Assembly (NCBI RefSeq): GCF_001552655.1
Contig: NZ_BCRP01000008.1
Location: 62,001 to 126,000 of the forward strand
Source of the DNA: Alicyclobacillus kakegawensis NBRC 103104
Lineage (GTDB): Bacteria > Bacillota > Bacilli > Alicyclobacillales > Alicyclobacillaceae
Direction: 5' to 3'
DNA: 64,000 bases
Part shown: positions 24,535 to 32,208 of the stretch, piece after piece
Position numbering within the stretch: position 1 is the stretch's first letter
Layout of the letters: every line of letters begins with the position of its first letter
The notes under the pieces: model-generated
The model's database searches: none
Told to the model about the DNA's origin: nothing
What the model saw: the letters and a program-made list of their open reading frames with translations, nothing else
Made by a program: the position numbers and the translations under genes

Positions 24535-25329
24535 ATGAGGCTCGCTGCGCAGGAAAACTTAGTTCCCGGCAGCACGTTTCAAGAGAAGGTGGACAATCTG
24601 CAATCTTTAGGTTATGACGGCGTGGAACTGCGGGGAGACGGTCTCGCTGGGCGCGTGGGCGAGATCCGCCGGGCGTTGGAGAATTCCGGGGTGTCTGCAA
24701 CGTGTGTCTGCGGTGGCTACAAATTTGGCCTTTTGTTTCCTGACAAAGCGGAGCGCGCCCAGGCGCGCGACCAGATTCGTACCTTGCTCTCGCTGGCCGC
24801 CGAAGTGCGGGCGCAAGGGTTAATTCTTGTACCGATATTCGGACCGCCGCGCCTCCCGGACCTCAGTCCCTGGAGAACCTCCGAACAACTTGAAGAGGAA
24901 CTCCTGGTAGAACAGTTGGGCGAACTCGCCGAATACGCGGGCACCCAGGGCACCCAGTTGATTCTCGAGCCGCTCAATCGCTATGAGACCCACTTCGTGC
25001 GCCGTATAGAGCAGGCTGTTCAACTATGCCAACGCGTGGCTTCACCTCACATGACGGTCTTGGCGGATGTCTTCCACATGAACATCGAAGAAGCTTCCAT
25101 TCTAGATGCTCTGCGCGGCGCAAAGCCGTGGCTTGGATACGTCCACCTGGCGGATTCCAACCGCCTTTTGCCCGGGATGGGGCACACCGATTTTGCGGCG
25201 GTGTTTGCTGCATTGTCCGAGATTGCCTACGGCGGTTGGATGTCGCTTGAATGTGGTGTTCCTGCGGGCGATGGAGAGGCGCTGGGGCAGAGTCTCCGTT
25301 TCATGCAATCCCTGCTGCCCAACGAATGA
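24535..25329 (+). CDS. Sugar phosphate isomerase/epimerase family protein (AP-endonuclease-type TIM barrel)
   Basis: A 264-residue xylose-isomerase-like TIM barrel. Metal-binding and barrel motifs are LGYDGVELR, LILEPLNRYETHF (Glu), LADVFHMNIEE (Asp, His), LGYVHLADSNRLLPGMGHTDF (His, Asp) and the final Glu in WMSLECG. This is the layout of inosose isomerases, tagatose epimerases and similar enzymes acting on ketoses or cyclitols. ATG 24535 has AAGGAGGTG. The next gene, 18 bp on, is a Gfo/Idh dehydrogenase, a pairing typical of small cyclitol or sugar pathways. Confidence 0.85.
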   Translation: MRLAAQENLVPGSTFQEKVDNLQSLGYDGVELRGDGLAGRVGEIRRALENSGVSATCVCGGYKFGLLFPDKAERAQARDQIRTLLSLAAEVRAQGLILVPIFGPPRLPDLSPWRTSEQLEEELLVEQLGELAEYAGTQGTQLILEPLNRYETHFVRRIEQAVQLCQRVASPHMTVLADVFHMNIEEASILDALRGAKPWLGYVHLADSNRLLPGMGHTDFAAVFAALSEIAYGGWMSLECGVPAGDGEALGQSLRFMQSLLPNE

Positions 25330-25347
25330 GAGAAAGGAGAGGTTGCC

Positions 25348-26316
25348 ATGACTCTGCGTATCGGTTTTATCGGCGTCGGCGGTATCGCCGAGGTGCATCT
25401 GCGCAACATTGCTGCGACGGACGGTGCGCAGGTGGCGGCTATGTATGACGTGAATCCCGGGCGTCTGCAGGAAATGGCCCGCAGGTACGAATGTGCCGCG
25501 TACTCCGACATGCAGGAGATGCTGGAGCAGGCGGCCCTCGACGCCGTGTACGTCTGTGTGCCTCCGTTTGCGCATGGGGAGATTGAGTTTTCGGTGTTGG
25601 AGCGCGGCTTGCCCATGTTTGTCGAGAAGCCGATCTCGATAGGCGAAGAGCCGGCCCGCAGGATTCTGGAAACTATCGAATCGAGCCGGTCGATTGTGGC
25701 CGTCGGGTACCACTGGCGCTATTCCCAGGCTGCACAGCGCGCCAAGGAGCGTCTGGCTGGGCGTATTCCGGCGATGGTGCAGGGGTACTGGCTGGGCGGC
25801 ATGCCTATGGTTTCATGGTGGCGGCGAATGGACCAGTCGGGCGGACAATTCGTGGAGCAGACCACCCACATTGTCGATCTCGCCCGCTACCTGATGGGAA
25901 ATGTGCGCGAGGTCTACTCCGTCTTCGCGCAGCGGGGCATGCAGGACATCGTGGAAGGGGTGACGGTTCCGGACGTGGGCTGCATTACCCTCCGCTTTGA
26001 AAACGGAGCTGTTGGCACGATATCGAATACCTGTCTGTTGAATCAGGGCTATACGGTGGGCCTCGATATCCTCACCCGGGATGCGATTCTGGAGATTCGC
26101 GGGGACGGTCTGACCGAGCGCACGACTGCGCAAACGGTCATCTACCGCAATCAGGAGAATCCCTATCTCAGCGAGGATATCGCATTCCTGGACGCTGTTC
26201 GCAGTGGTGACCCCAGTCGACTCTTGTCCACATACAAAGACGCTTTTCTGACGCAGCGGGCGACCGCCGCGTGCAACCGGTCGGCCGCAAGCGGCAGGCC
26301 GGTGTTGTTGGATTAA
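25348..26316 (+). CDS. Gfo/Idh/MocA-family oxidoreductase
   Basis: A 322-residue NAD(P)-dependent dehydrogenase. The N-terminal Rossmann motif is GVGGIAEVH, the family motif EKP is in FVEKPIS at about 92-98, and the C-terminal alpha/beta domain has FVEQTTHIVDLARYL, with the catalytic-type His and Asp. Members act on sugars, inositols and their derivatives. It follows the isomerase with AAAGGAGAGG and is probably cotranscribed. The two together suggest isomerisation plus oxidation of a cyclitol or rare sugar under the AraC regulator. No transporter lies in the set. Confidence 0.88.
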   Translation: MTLRIGFIGVGGIAEVHLRNIAATDGAQVAAMYDVNPGRLQEMARRYECAAYSDMQEMLEQAALDAVYVCVPPFAHGEIEFSVLERGLPMFVEKPISIGEEPARRILETIESSRSIVAVGYHWRYSQAAQRAKERLAGRIPAMVQGYWLGGMPMVSWWRRMDQSGGQFVEQTTHIVDLARYLMGNVREVYSVFAQRGMQDIVEGVTVPDVGCITLRFENGAVGTISNTCLLNQGYTVGLDILTRDAILEIRGDGLTERTTAQTVIYRNQENPYLSEDIAFLDAVRSGDPSRLLSTYKDAFLTQRATAACNRSAASGRPVLLD

Positions 26317-26499
26317 AGCTGCGTCGCGTGCTTGTGAAGGGACTGCCTGTTGATGACAGAGACGCAGGCCACGTATGGCCTTGCTGAATGCAAAAGGGGG
26401 AGTTTCCGCAATCATGCGAATCTATAGCGGTGAAAGCGCGTGCTTCGTGTTACGATTGTAGGGAGTCAAAACTGACGAGAACGAGGAGCGGATGGAGCG

Positions 26500-26940
26500 G
26501 TGAAAGCGTACGAGATGAAACCGGTCATCACCCGGGCGGTGGTCATGAAGATGCTGCAGGCAGCGTGTGACGAGGCGGAAGCGATGGGTATCGCGGTCAA
26601 TGTCGCGGTCATGGACGACGGCGGCAACTTGCGCGGGTTCATCCGCATGGACGGGGCGCCGCTGTTAAGCAGCGAGATTGCCCAGAACAAGGCCTACACC
26701 GCCAGCGCTTTTGGTATTCCCACCCAGCAGTGGTACGCGCGCATTGAGAAAAACCCGGCACTCCTGCACGGCATCGTACACACACCGCGGTTGACCATCT
26801 TTGCGGGCGGATTGCCCCTGTATGTAGAGGAATATCTAGTGGGTGGAATTGGGGTGTCCGGTGGTACGGGGGAACAGGACGAAGCATGCGCGAAACGCGC
26901 GGTCGTTGAGTTTGAACGCCATTTTGCCAATCGGGCTTGA
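26500..26940 (+). CDS. GlcG/HbpS-family protein
   Basis: A 146-residue protein of the haem-degrading/HbpS-like family. Recognisable elements are VNVAVMDDGGNLRGFIRMDGAP, the SEIAQNKAYTASAF block, FAGGLPLY and the closing GGIGVSGGTGEQDEACAKRAV. The E. coli relative lies in the glycolate operon; others bind haem or cobalamin, and many sit in catabolic clusters without a known role. GTG 26500 is used, with ACGAGGAGCGGATGGAGC upstream. It is 183 bp after the dehydrogenase, so it may belong to the same transcript. Its function here is unknown. Confidence 0.82.
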   Translation: MKAYEMKPVITRAVVMKMLQAACDEAEAMGIAVNVAVMDDGGNLRGFIRMDGAPLLSSEIAQNKAYTASAFGIPTQQWYARIEKNPALLHGIVHTPRLTIFAGGLPLYVEEYLVGGIGVSGGTGEQDEACAKRAVVEFERHFANRA

Positions 26941-27186
26941 ACTCTTCCATTGGTTTCAGCTGGCGGTTCAGCGGCGGTTGCCCACTTCGCAGTCTCCGGA
27001 TCGCTGCCGTCAACTGGCCTTCATCGGCAATTGTCAAAGTAGGGTTTCGGCGCCGCGGACATCATTTCCCGGGCCTGTGGCGCCTTTGTTTTCCGCATCG
27101 GCGGAAGATGTATGGGCGTACATGGGGGTACCAAGAGAGCATGGACGGTCAGATTCGTTCCACCTAAAGGACCCGTGGATCGCCAT

Positions 27187-28038
27187 TCAGGAACGAAACC
27201 GAATGGGGCCCAATCCAAATTTCAGAACCAGGTCATTTTCCAGAAGTGTACCGGCGAGTTCATGACCAGCCTGATTGGGGTGCCAGCTGTTTCCATAATA
27301 CATATGATAGGTTTGATGGTGGGCCTGCATGTAGGCTTCCATTTGATGATACACATCCAGAATCACTACGTTCTTATTGTTGAATGAGTCCGCGACACTG
27401 AATAATTTCTTGATAAATACCTCTTGTTTCTCGTGCTCCACTGTGGCAGAAGCCTGCACGACGGGTGGCGTTACGATGAGCACAACGGCATGGACTGCCA
27501 AGGCATCCGCGATTTCGTCGCGGATGGCGTCTCCAAATTGGGTGACCGTCGTTTTGTGCTTGCTCGCAATTGAATTCAAAAGTCCCCAGGCTAAAACCAC
27601 AATCTGAGGACGGTCTTTCTTCAACCACAGTTGAAACTTGCCGCTTTCCTGCATCATGACGGGCGTTTCTCCAACGATTGTATGGTCGACATATTTGTAA
27701 TTTGTGTCGGTACTCATGCTTCGTGCGGAGAAGGCCCGCCTAACGTATGAGTCAGAATGCGGATCTAACCAACCATGCGCCATGGAGCCACCAAATACAT
27801 CGACTGTTTCTGTGCTGAGTGTGGTGTTGAGCTTTATTTCCGTCTGCTTCGCTGGGTTAGAATGCTGAACCGCATATTGAGACGGAGCCGCATGCATACG
27901 ATTGGACCAGTGTATCGCGTAGTCTCGAAATTTCCAACCAGCAACGAACATGACGATGCACAGCGTGATCACCGTGATAGTTTGGATTGCATGACGAACT
28001 GGACGCTTGCTCTGCCGAATCCTCTTGTGCGGGCTCAT
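27187..28038 (-). CDS. Membrane-anchored SGNH-type hydrolase
   Basis: A 283-residue protein with an uncleaved N-terminal membrane anchor (about 18-37, ITVITLCIVMFVAGW after a basic stretch). An extracellular SGNH/GDSL-like domain follows. The nucleophile motif is VFGGSMAHGW at about 82-91, an Asn lies in WGLLNS, and the Asp/His pair is NSWHPNQAGHEL near the C-terminus. Such domains hydrolyse or transfer acyl groups on polysaccharides. It lies 113 bp downstream of an acyltransferase-3 gene on the same strand. This combination is well known for O-acetylation of cell-surface glycans, in fused or split form. ATG 28038 is the first codon before the anchor. Confidence 0.8.
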   Translation of the reverse strand: MSPHKRIRQSKRPVRHAIQTITVITLCIVMFVAGWKFRDYAIHWSNRMHAAPSQYAVQHSNPAKQTEIKLNTTLSTETVDVFGGSMAHGWLDPHSDSYVRRAFSARSMSTDTNYKYVDHTIVGETPVMMQESGKFQLWLKKDRPQIVVLAWGLLNSIASKHKTTVTQFGDAIRDEIADALAVHAVVLIVTPPVVQASATVEHEKQEVFIKKLFSVADSFNNKNVVILDVYHQMEAYMQAHHQTYHMYYGNSWHPNQAGHELAGTLLENDLVLKFGLGPIRFRS

Positions 28039-28151
28039 GAATGATTCCTTTCTTGCTGTTCACTGCTGCCTCAAGGTTTGTGATCTCCACGTAGCCCTCA
28101 TCTACGTAATCCTGGAGTCGAAACAAGTAGGATGGACGCAGTATGCAGATG

Positions 28152-29336
28152 TCAGGCAGTTGCTGACGTGGATTGAACCATTCGGATGTTCACTTTGCGT
28201 CCAACGCAGTACGCGAGACCTGGAACCTTTCCTATTCCATAGGCTACCAGCATAGAAGAAAAGTAAACAAACAGGACCGAGACAGGTATCAAGCTAAAAT
28301 GCACCCAGCTTGGCACTTGAAGATGCTGGACGGTCGTTTCCATGACGTACAACGGAAACGGTTGAATCAAAAAGATGCCGAAGGACGTATCCGAGGCAGT
28401 TTTGATGAAACGACTGAACGGCCGCCAGGCCGGCAATTCACGCCGCTTAGCCCATTGAAACCCGGCATACCCCATGCACGCTATCACGATGAGACTAAAT
28501 GGAACCATGATGGGCTGCAGTACGGTTTCGGATAAACTGCTTCCCTCCATGAGAACCAATTGATCAACGAAGTAGTGCGCAACCACGATGACAACCGCCA
28601 CCCCGAGCGTCGTCCACAACATGCGTGCATGCGTATCCATGAACGACATTATCCGGTCGTAATGGCAGGCTACGACGCCACCAGCGATAAACCAGAATTG
28701 GTAAGTCAATAAAAATGCCTGTCGATGTATATCCAAGTGAGACAAGATCCCCGGCAAACTGGACGGATCCAGATGTGACAATACAAATTTCGTTAAGTAC
28801 ATCAAACCTAATTCCAATATAAAGCTTGCAATGAAGATGTGTGTATGCCAGCGTTCCAGTTTCCGAAGCCCATACAGCAGAACTGGAAACACGACATACA
28901 GCTGCATCGTTACAAGCACATAGTACAGGTAGAACTGATTTCCAACCTCGAGCGAATGCGCCAAGACTCGGATCATTGAACCGAGAGACCAATCATATGT
29001 CCCCTGGGTGATACCGCCGAATACGATGTAGATAATGTTCCAGAAGAGGTAGGGGATTGCAATCAAGGAGAATCGTTTACGCCAGAACTTCAATGTGCTA
29101 AAGTCACGCCGATAGTAAGTGATAAACAGCACCAGACCTGTGATGAACATGAAGGCCTCGCGAGTGAAATGTAAAGGCGTGATGACGGCCCCCAGTATCA
29201 ATAGAGGCGTTGCCGCTTGTTGGGGCTCCATTTCAATGAACCGCGCCAATGTATGTACGGAGATCACACTCAACATGATGAACGCACGCATCAGGTCAAC
29301 TTCATACAGATGCCTCTTTTGTTCCGTGCGCGCCAT
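28152..29336 (-). CDS. Acyltransferase 3 family membrane protein
   Basis: A 394-residue integral membrane protein with about ten helices. VDLMRAFIMLSVISVHTLA is the family's first helix with its Arg and His; RKRFSLIAIPYLFWNIIY is the conserved second block. Members (OafA/YrhL) move acetyl or succinyl groups across the membrane to surface polysaccharides. ATG 29336 is chosen because GGGAGGTTATC precedes it; a frame extension to a TTG at 29561 is not membrane-like and has no site. The SGNH protein downstream probably completes the transfer outside the cell. Confidence 0.88.
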   Translation of the reverse strand: MARTEQKRHLYEVDLMRAFIMLSVISVHTLARFIEMEPQQAATPLLILGAVITPLHFTREAFMFITGLVLFITYYRRDFSTLKFWRKRFSLIAIPYLFWNIIYIVFGGITQGTYDWSLGSMIRVLAHSLEVGNQFYLYYVLVTMQLYVVFPVLLYGLRKLERWHTHIFIASFILELGLMYLTKFVLSHLDPSSLPGILSHLDIHRQAFLLTYQFWFIAGGVVACHYDRIMSFMDTHARMLWTTLGVAVVIVVAHYFVDQLVLMEGSSLSETVLQPIMVPFSLIVIACMGYAGFQWAKRRELPAWRPFSRFIKTASDTSFGIFLIQPFPLYVMETTVQHLQVPSWVHFSLIPVSVLFVYFSSMLVAYGIGKVPGLAYCVGRKVNIRMVQSTSATA

Positions 29337-29812
29337 GATAACCTCCCTGGTGCCAAATTGTGTAGATTGGCTTCTTCGATTTTCCCTGCATCGGGACCGA
29401 AATGTTCTCGTAAAGTGTAAACCTTCATGGGGGTCATTCGGAAGGGGTTTTTTGTAATTCCTTTGATCCCCGCACGGTCCGCAACATGCAATTCCGTTTG
29501 GCCAAAGCCTCTCATGACATTCTAACTCTACAAGACATCGGTCCATAACGTACGAGGACAATCATTCGACATGGCTGGCCCGATTCCTGTCATTTTGTAT
29601 CGGAGATTCGCGGCAAATGGTCGTCCACACCGCGTTTGGTTGACATCTGGATTGTCGCATCTCGCTAATCCAACTCGTTAGCCTTTTGCGACTGTCTCTT
29701 TCGAATGGCGCTATGGTTTATATTTATAATAGTGGTTAATAGTCGAAGTGCGGACAAGGCGGTCACCGGCTCGAATCGACGCCATTGTACCCAACCCTAG
29801 GAGGGATGTGGT
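29337..29812. other. 476-bp intergenic region between divergent genes
   Basis: No convincing gene. An AT-rich stretch at about 29715-29735 includes a TATAAT (29725-29730) that may be the -10 of the rightward operon, but no good -35 lies 16-18 bp upstream. TAGGAGGGATG at about 29800 is the ribosome site of the next gene. Confidence 0.4.
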
Positions 29813-30760
29813 GTGTTGTATTTTGCTCATCGGATGCGGGAGGAGGACAACGCCGCCTTGGTCGCCGGGGTCCATGACCGCGTCGTATTCGGCCCCTTGC
29901 GGGGGGATGGGGGTTACGTACTAGCCCTGCGAGAGGCGGAGATGCTCGTCTGCCCAGGCGGGGCCATCACGGCGGAACTTATCAACCACTGCGCCCAAGT
30001 GCGTTGGATTCACTCCGTTTCGGCGGGGGTGGAGCGGGCTCCGTTTGCCCTTTTGCGCGAGCGCGGCATTCAATTATCGAATTCACGCGGGATCCATGGC
30101 AAGCCGATTGCGGAGCAGGCGCTGGGCATGATGATTGCTTTCTCGCGCGGACTGCACGCGAATTGGCGAAACCAGCGTGAGCGGAAATGGGAGCGTGTCT
30201 ATCCGCTCAGCGAGCTGACGGACAAAACCTTGTGTATCGTCGGCTCTGGCACCATCGGACGCGAGGTGGCGCGCAAGGCGAAGGCGTTTGACCTGCGCGT
30301 CATTGGGGTGAAACGCACCCCCGAATCCCTGCCTGATCACGATAGCGTCGTGGGATTCGAGCAATTGGATGCGGCACTGGAGGCAAGCGACTATGTGTTG
30401 GTGCTCACGCCCTTGACGGAGGCGACGCGTCACCTGTTTGACAGGGCGCGTTTCGGGCGGATGAAGCCATCGGCGGTGTTTCTCAACTTCGCCCGCGGCG
30501 ACGTGGTGGACGAGGAGGCGCTTGTCGAAGCCCTGCAGTCCGGCCAGATTGCCGGCGCGGCACTGGATGTGTTTCACGAGGAGCCGCTCCCTCCCGAGAG
30601 TCCGCTCTGGGCGATGGACCAGGTCCTCATCTCTCCTCACAACGGAGGCTGGACGCCACATCACGACCGGCGGTTGGTGCCAATCATCCTGGACAACTAC
30701 CGTGCCTATCGCGAGGGGCGGCCGCTGCCGACCGGGGTGGACCTGGAACGAGGGTATTGA
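29813..30760 (+). CDS. D-2-hydroxyacid dehydrogenase
   Basis: A 315-residue NAD(P)-dependent dehydrogenase. The nucleotide motif is VGSGTIGREVARKAKAF (about 144-160). The catalytic Arg lies in FLNFARGDVVDE, Glu in DVFHEEPLP and His in ISPHNGGWTP. Members reduce 2-keto acids such as glyoxylate, hydroxypyruvate or phenylpyruvate. GTG 29813 follows TAGGAGG. It is 50 bp upstream of an FAH-family gene in the same direction, which suggests a sugar-acid pathway where it handles a keto or hydroxy acid product. Confidence 0.88.
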   Translation: MLYFAHRMREEDNAALVAGVHDRVVFGPLRGDGGYVLALREAEMLVCPGGAITAELINHCAQVRWIHSVSAGVERAPFALLRERGIQLSNSRGIHGKPIAEQALGMMIAFSRGLHANWRNQRERKWERVYPLSELTDKTLCIVGSGTIGREVARKAKAFDLRVIGVKRTPESLPDHDSVVGFEQLDAALEASDYVLVLTPLTEATRHLFDRARFGRMKPSAVFLNFARGDVVDEEALVEALQSGQIAGAALDVFHEEPLPPESPLWAMDQVLISPHNGGWTPHHDRRLVPIILDNYRAYREGRPLPTGVDLERGY

Positions 30761-30810
30761 TATGTTGCCGCCGTACTACGCACGGCAATGCAGGATAGGG
30801 GGCCATCCAC

Positions 30811-31746
30811 ATGATCCGTACACTTCGCTATCTCGATCCGTCCGATGGCCGCGTTCACCTGGGCCTGCTGGAGGGGGACGACGTCTACAGCATCACTCGG
30901 CAGATTCCCGGGTGGACCTGCCCGGTTGATATGTGGCGTGCGCTCACGGTGTTGGGGGTGAGGCTGGAGTCTGCCGCCAACCGCCTGCAGCACGGCCCTG
31001 CGCTGTCGTTTGCCGATTTGGAGCGGTGCGGTCGTCTGCTGCCACCAGTGGCTTGCCCAGAGGTGTGGGCGAGTGGGGTCACCTACGAACGGAGCCGGGA
31101 CGCCCGCAATGCGGAAACTCAGCTTCAGGACAGTGTCTATGACCGCGTGTATGTCGCTGAACGGCCGGAGTTGTTTTTCAAAGCCACCTATCGGCGCCTA
31201 GTCGCACCCACGCAGCCCCTGTCGCTGCGTTCGGACTCACACTGGATGGTGCCGGAGCCCGAGTTGTCGGTGGTGGTGGGCGAGCGCGGCGAGGTTATCG
31301 GGTGGACCATTGGCAACGACTTGAGTTCGCGTGACATTGAAGGGGAAAACCCGCTCTACCTGCCGCAGGCCAAGGTGTTCGCCAACAGCTGCGCGCTCGG
31401 GCCCGTCCTGCTGTGGAACACAGGCAGGGAGCGGCCCCACGATTGGCGGGTGCGTATGACCATTCACCGCGAGGGGGCCCGTGTGTTCTCGGGGGAGATC
31501 GCGGTCAACCAGCTGCACCGGGGCGTCGACGAGTTGATTGCTTATCTGTTGCGTGACAATCCGATTCTCGACGGAACCGTGTTGATGACCGGCACCGGCA
31601 TCGTTCCGCCGGACGAATTCACCCTGGCGCCCGGTGATGTTGTGGAGATCTCGGTGGACGAAATTGGCACACTGCGCAACCCGGTGCACGGGCCGGCGCG
31701 GCCCGCCCACACGGAACCGGGCAGGACCGCACGGCGGATTCGTTGA
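30811..31746 (+). CDS. FAH-family protein, 2-keto-3-deoxypentonate dehydratase-like
   Basis: A 311-residue fumarylacetoacetate-hydrolase fold protein. Metal ligands are the glutamates and aspartate in WMVPEPELSVVV and TIGNDLSSRDIEGENPLYLPQAKVF. The segments WASGVTYERSRDAR, ELFFKATYRR and SRDIEGENPLYLPQAK are those I associate with 2-dehydro-3-deoxy-D-arabinonate dehydratase, which makes 2-oxoglutarate semialdehyde in oxidative pentose degradation. A diketo-acid hydrolase is the main alternative. Start ATG 30811 with GGGGGCC-type upstream sequence, not a strong site. It ends before a clear hairpin at 31781. Confidence 0.78.
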   Translation: MIRTLRYLDPSDGRVHLGLLEGDDVYSITRQIPGWTCPVDMWRALTVLGVRLESAANRLQHGPALSFADLERCGRLLPPVACPEVWASGVTYERSRDARNAETQLQDSVYDRVYVAERPELFFKATYRRLVAPTQPLSLRSDSHWMVPEPELSVVVGERGEVIGWTIGNDLSSRDIEGENPLYLPQAKVFANSCALGPVLLWNTGRERPHDWRVRMTIHREGARVFSGEIAVNQLHRGVDELIAYLLRDNPILDGTVLMTGTGIVPPDEFTLAPGDVVEISVDEIGTLRNPVHGPARPAHTEPGRTARRIR

Positions 31747-31780
31747 CCTGTCGGGTAGGCGGCCGCGCTGACGCAGCTGT

Positions 31781-31817
31781 ACAACGGCAGCCGCCGAGTG
31801 GCTGCCTGCCGTGTTGT
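31781..31817 (+). terminator. Terminator hairpin
   Basis: GGCAGCC (31786-31792) pairs with GGCTGCC (31800-31806), with outer ACAAC/GTTGT arms at 31781-31785 and 31813-31817, 35 bp after the FAH gene. Confidence 0.6.
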
Positions 31818-31819
31818 CC

Positions 31820-32208
31820 GGCAGTTTAGCTGCCAGGCGGTGTATGCCTGTCAGGAGGCGGTTTTGGGTTTGGGGTATGGGTAGGATTCCCTGGTTAAAT
31901 CGCCTCATGTTCTACCAGCCTTCTTGTGCATTCACTTCACTCTCCCTGTAATCACCCGACACAAGGTTATGAATCTGCTTTCTATGCACGCGCAATCCGG
32001 CTGCTTGCGCGCTCGGCTTTGGTCGCGACGCCGAAGCGAAAGTAGAAAAATGCCGAAAGTCAAGTGGATGTTGTAGGAAATCGAGGCTTCTTGTCGAAGT
32101 CATCTTGTATCCGAGAGGGCAGCTGTTTTCATTGGCACCTGTCGGAACTACTATGATTTCCAGACAGTCACATAGGGTTGTCTGAGTTGCAAGGAGGCGA
32201 GCGCACTG
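31820..32208 (+). other. Leader/intergenic region of the cell-wall hydrolase gene
   Basis: About 390 bp without a supported gene. I looked for a c-di-AMP (ydaO) riboswitch, common before cell-wall hydrolases, and could not recognise one. The only assigned element is AAGGAGG at 32191-32197. Confidence 0.4.

Noticed and set aside
29337-29561. N-terminal extension of the acyltransferase gene to a TTG at 29561
   Set aside because: The added residues are Cys/Arg-rich and not conserved in type, while ATG 29336 has a strong GGGAGG site.
31820-32208. c-di-AMP riboswitch before the glucosaminidase gene
   Set aside because: The position would fit, but I could not find the conserved core of that riboswitch class by eye.
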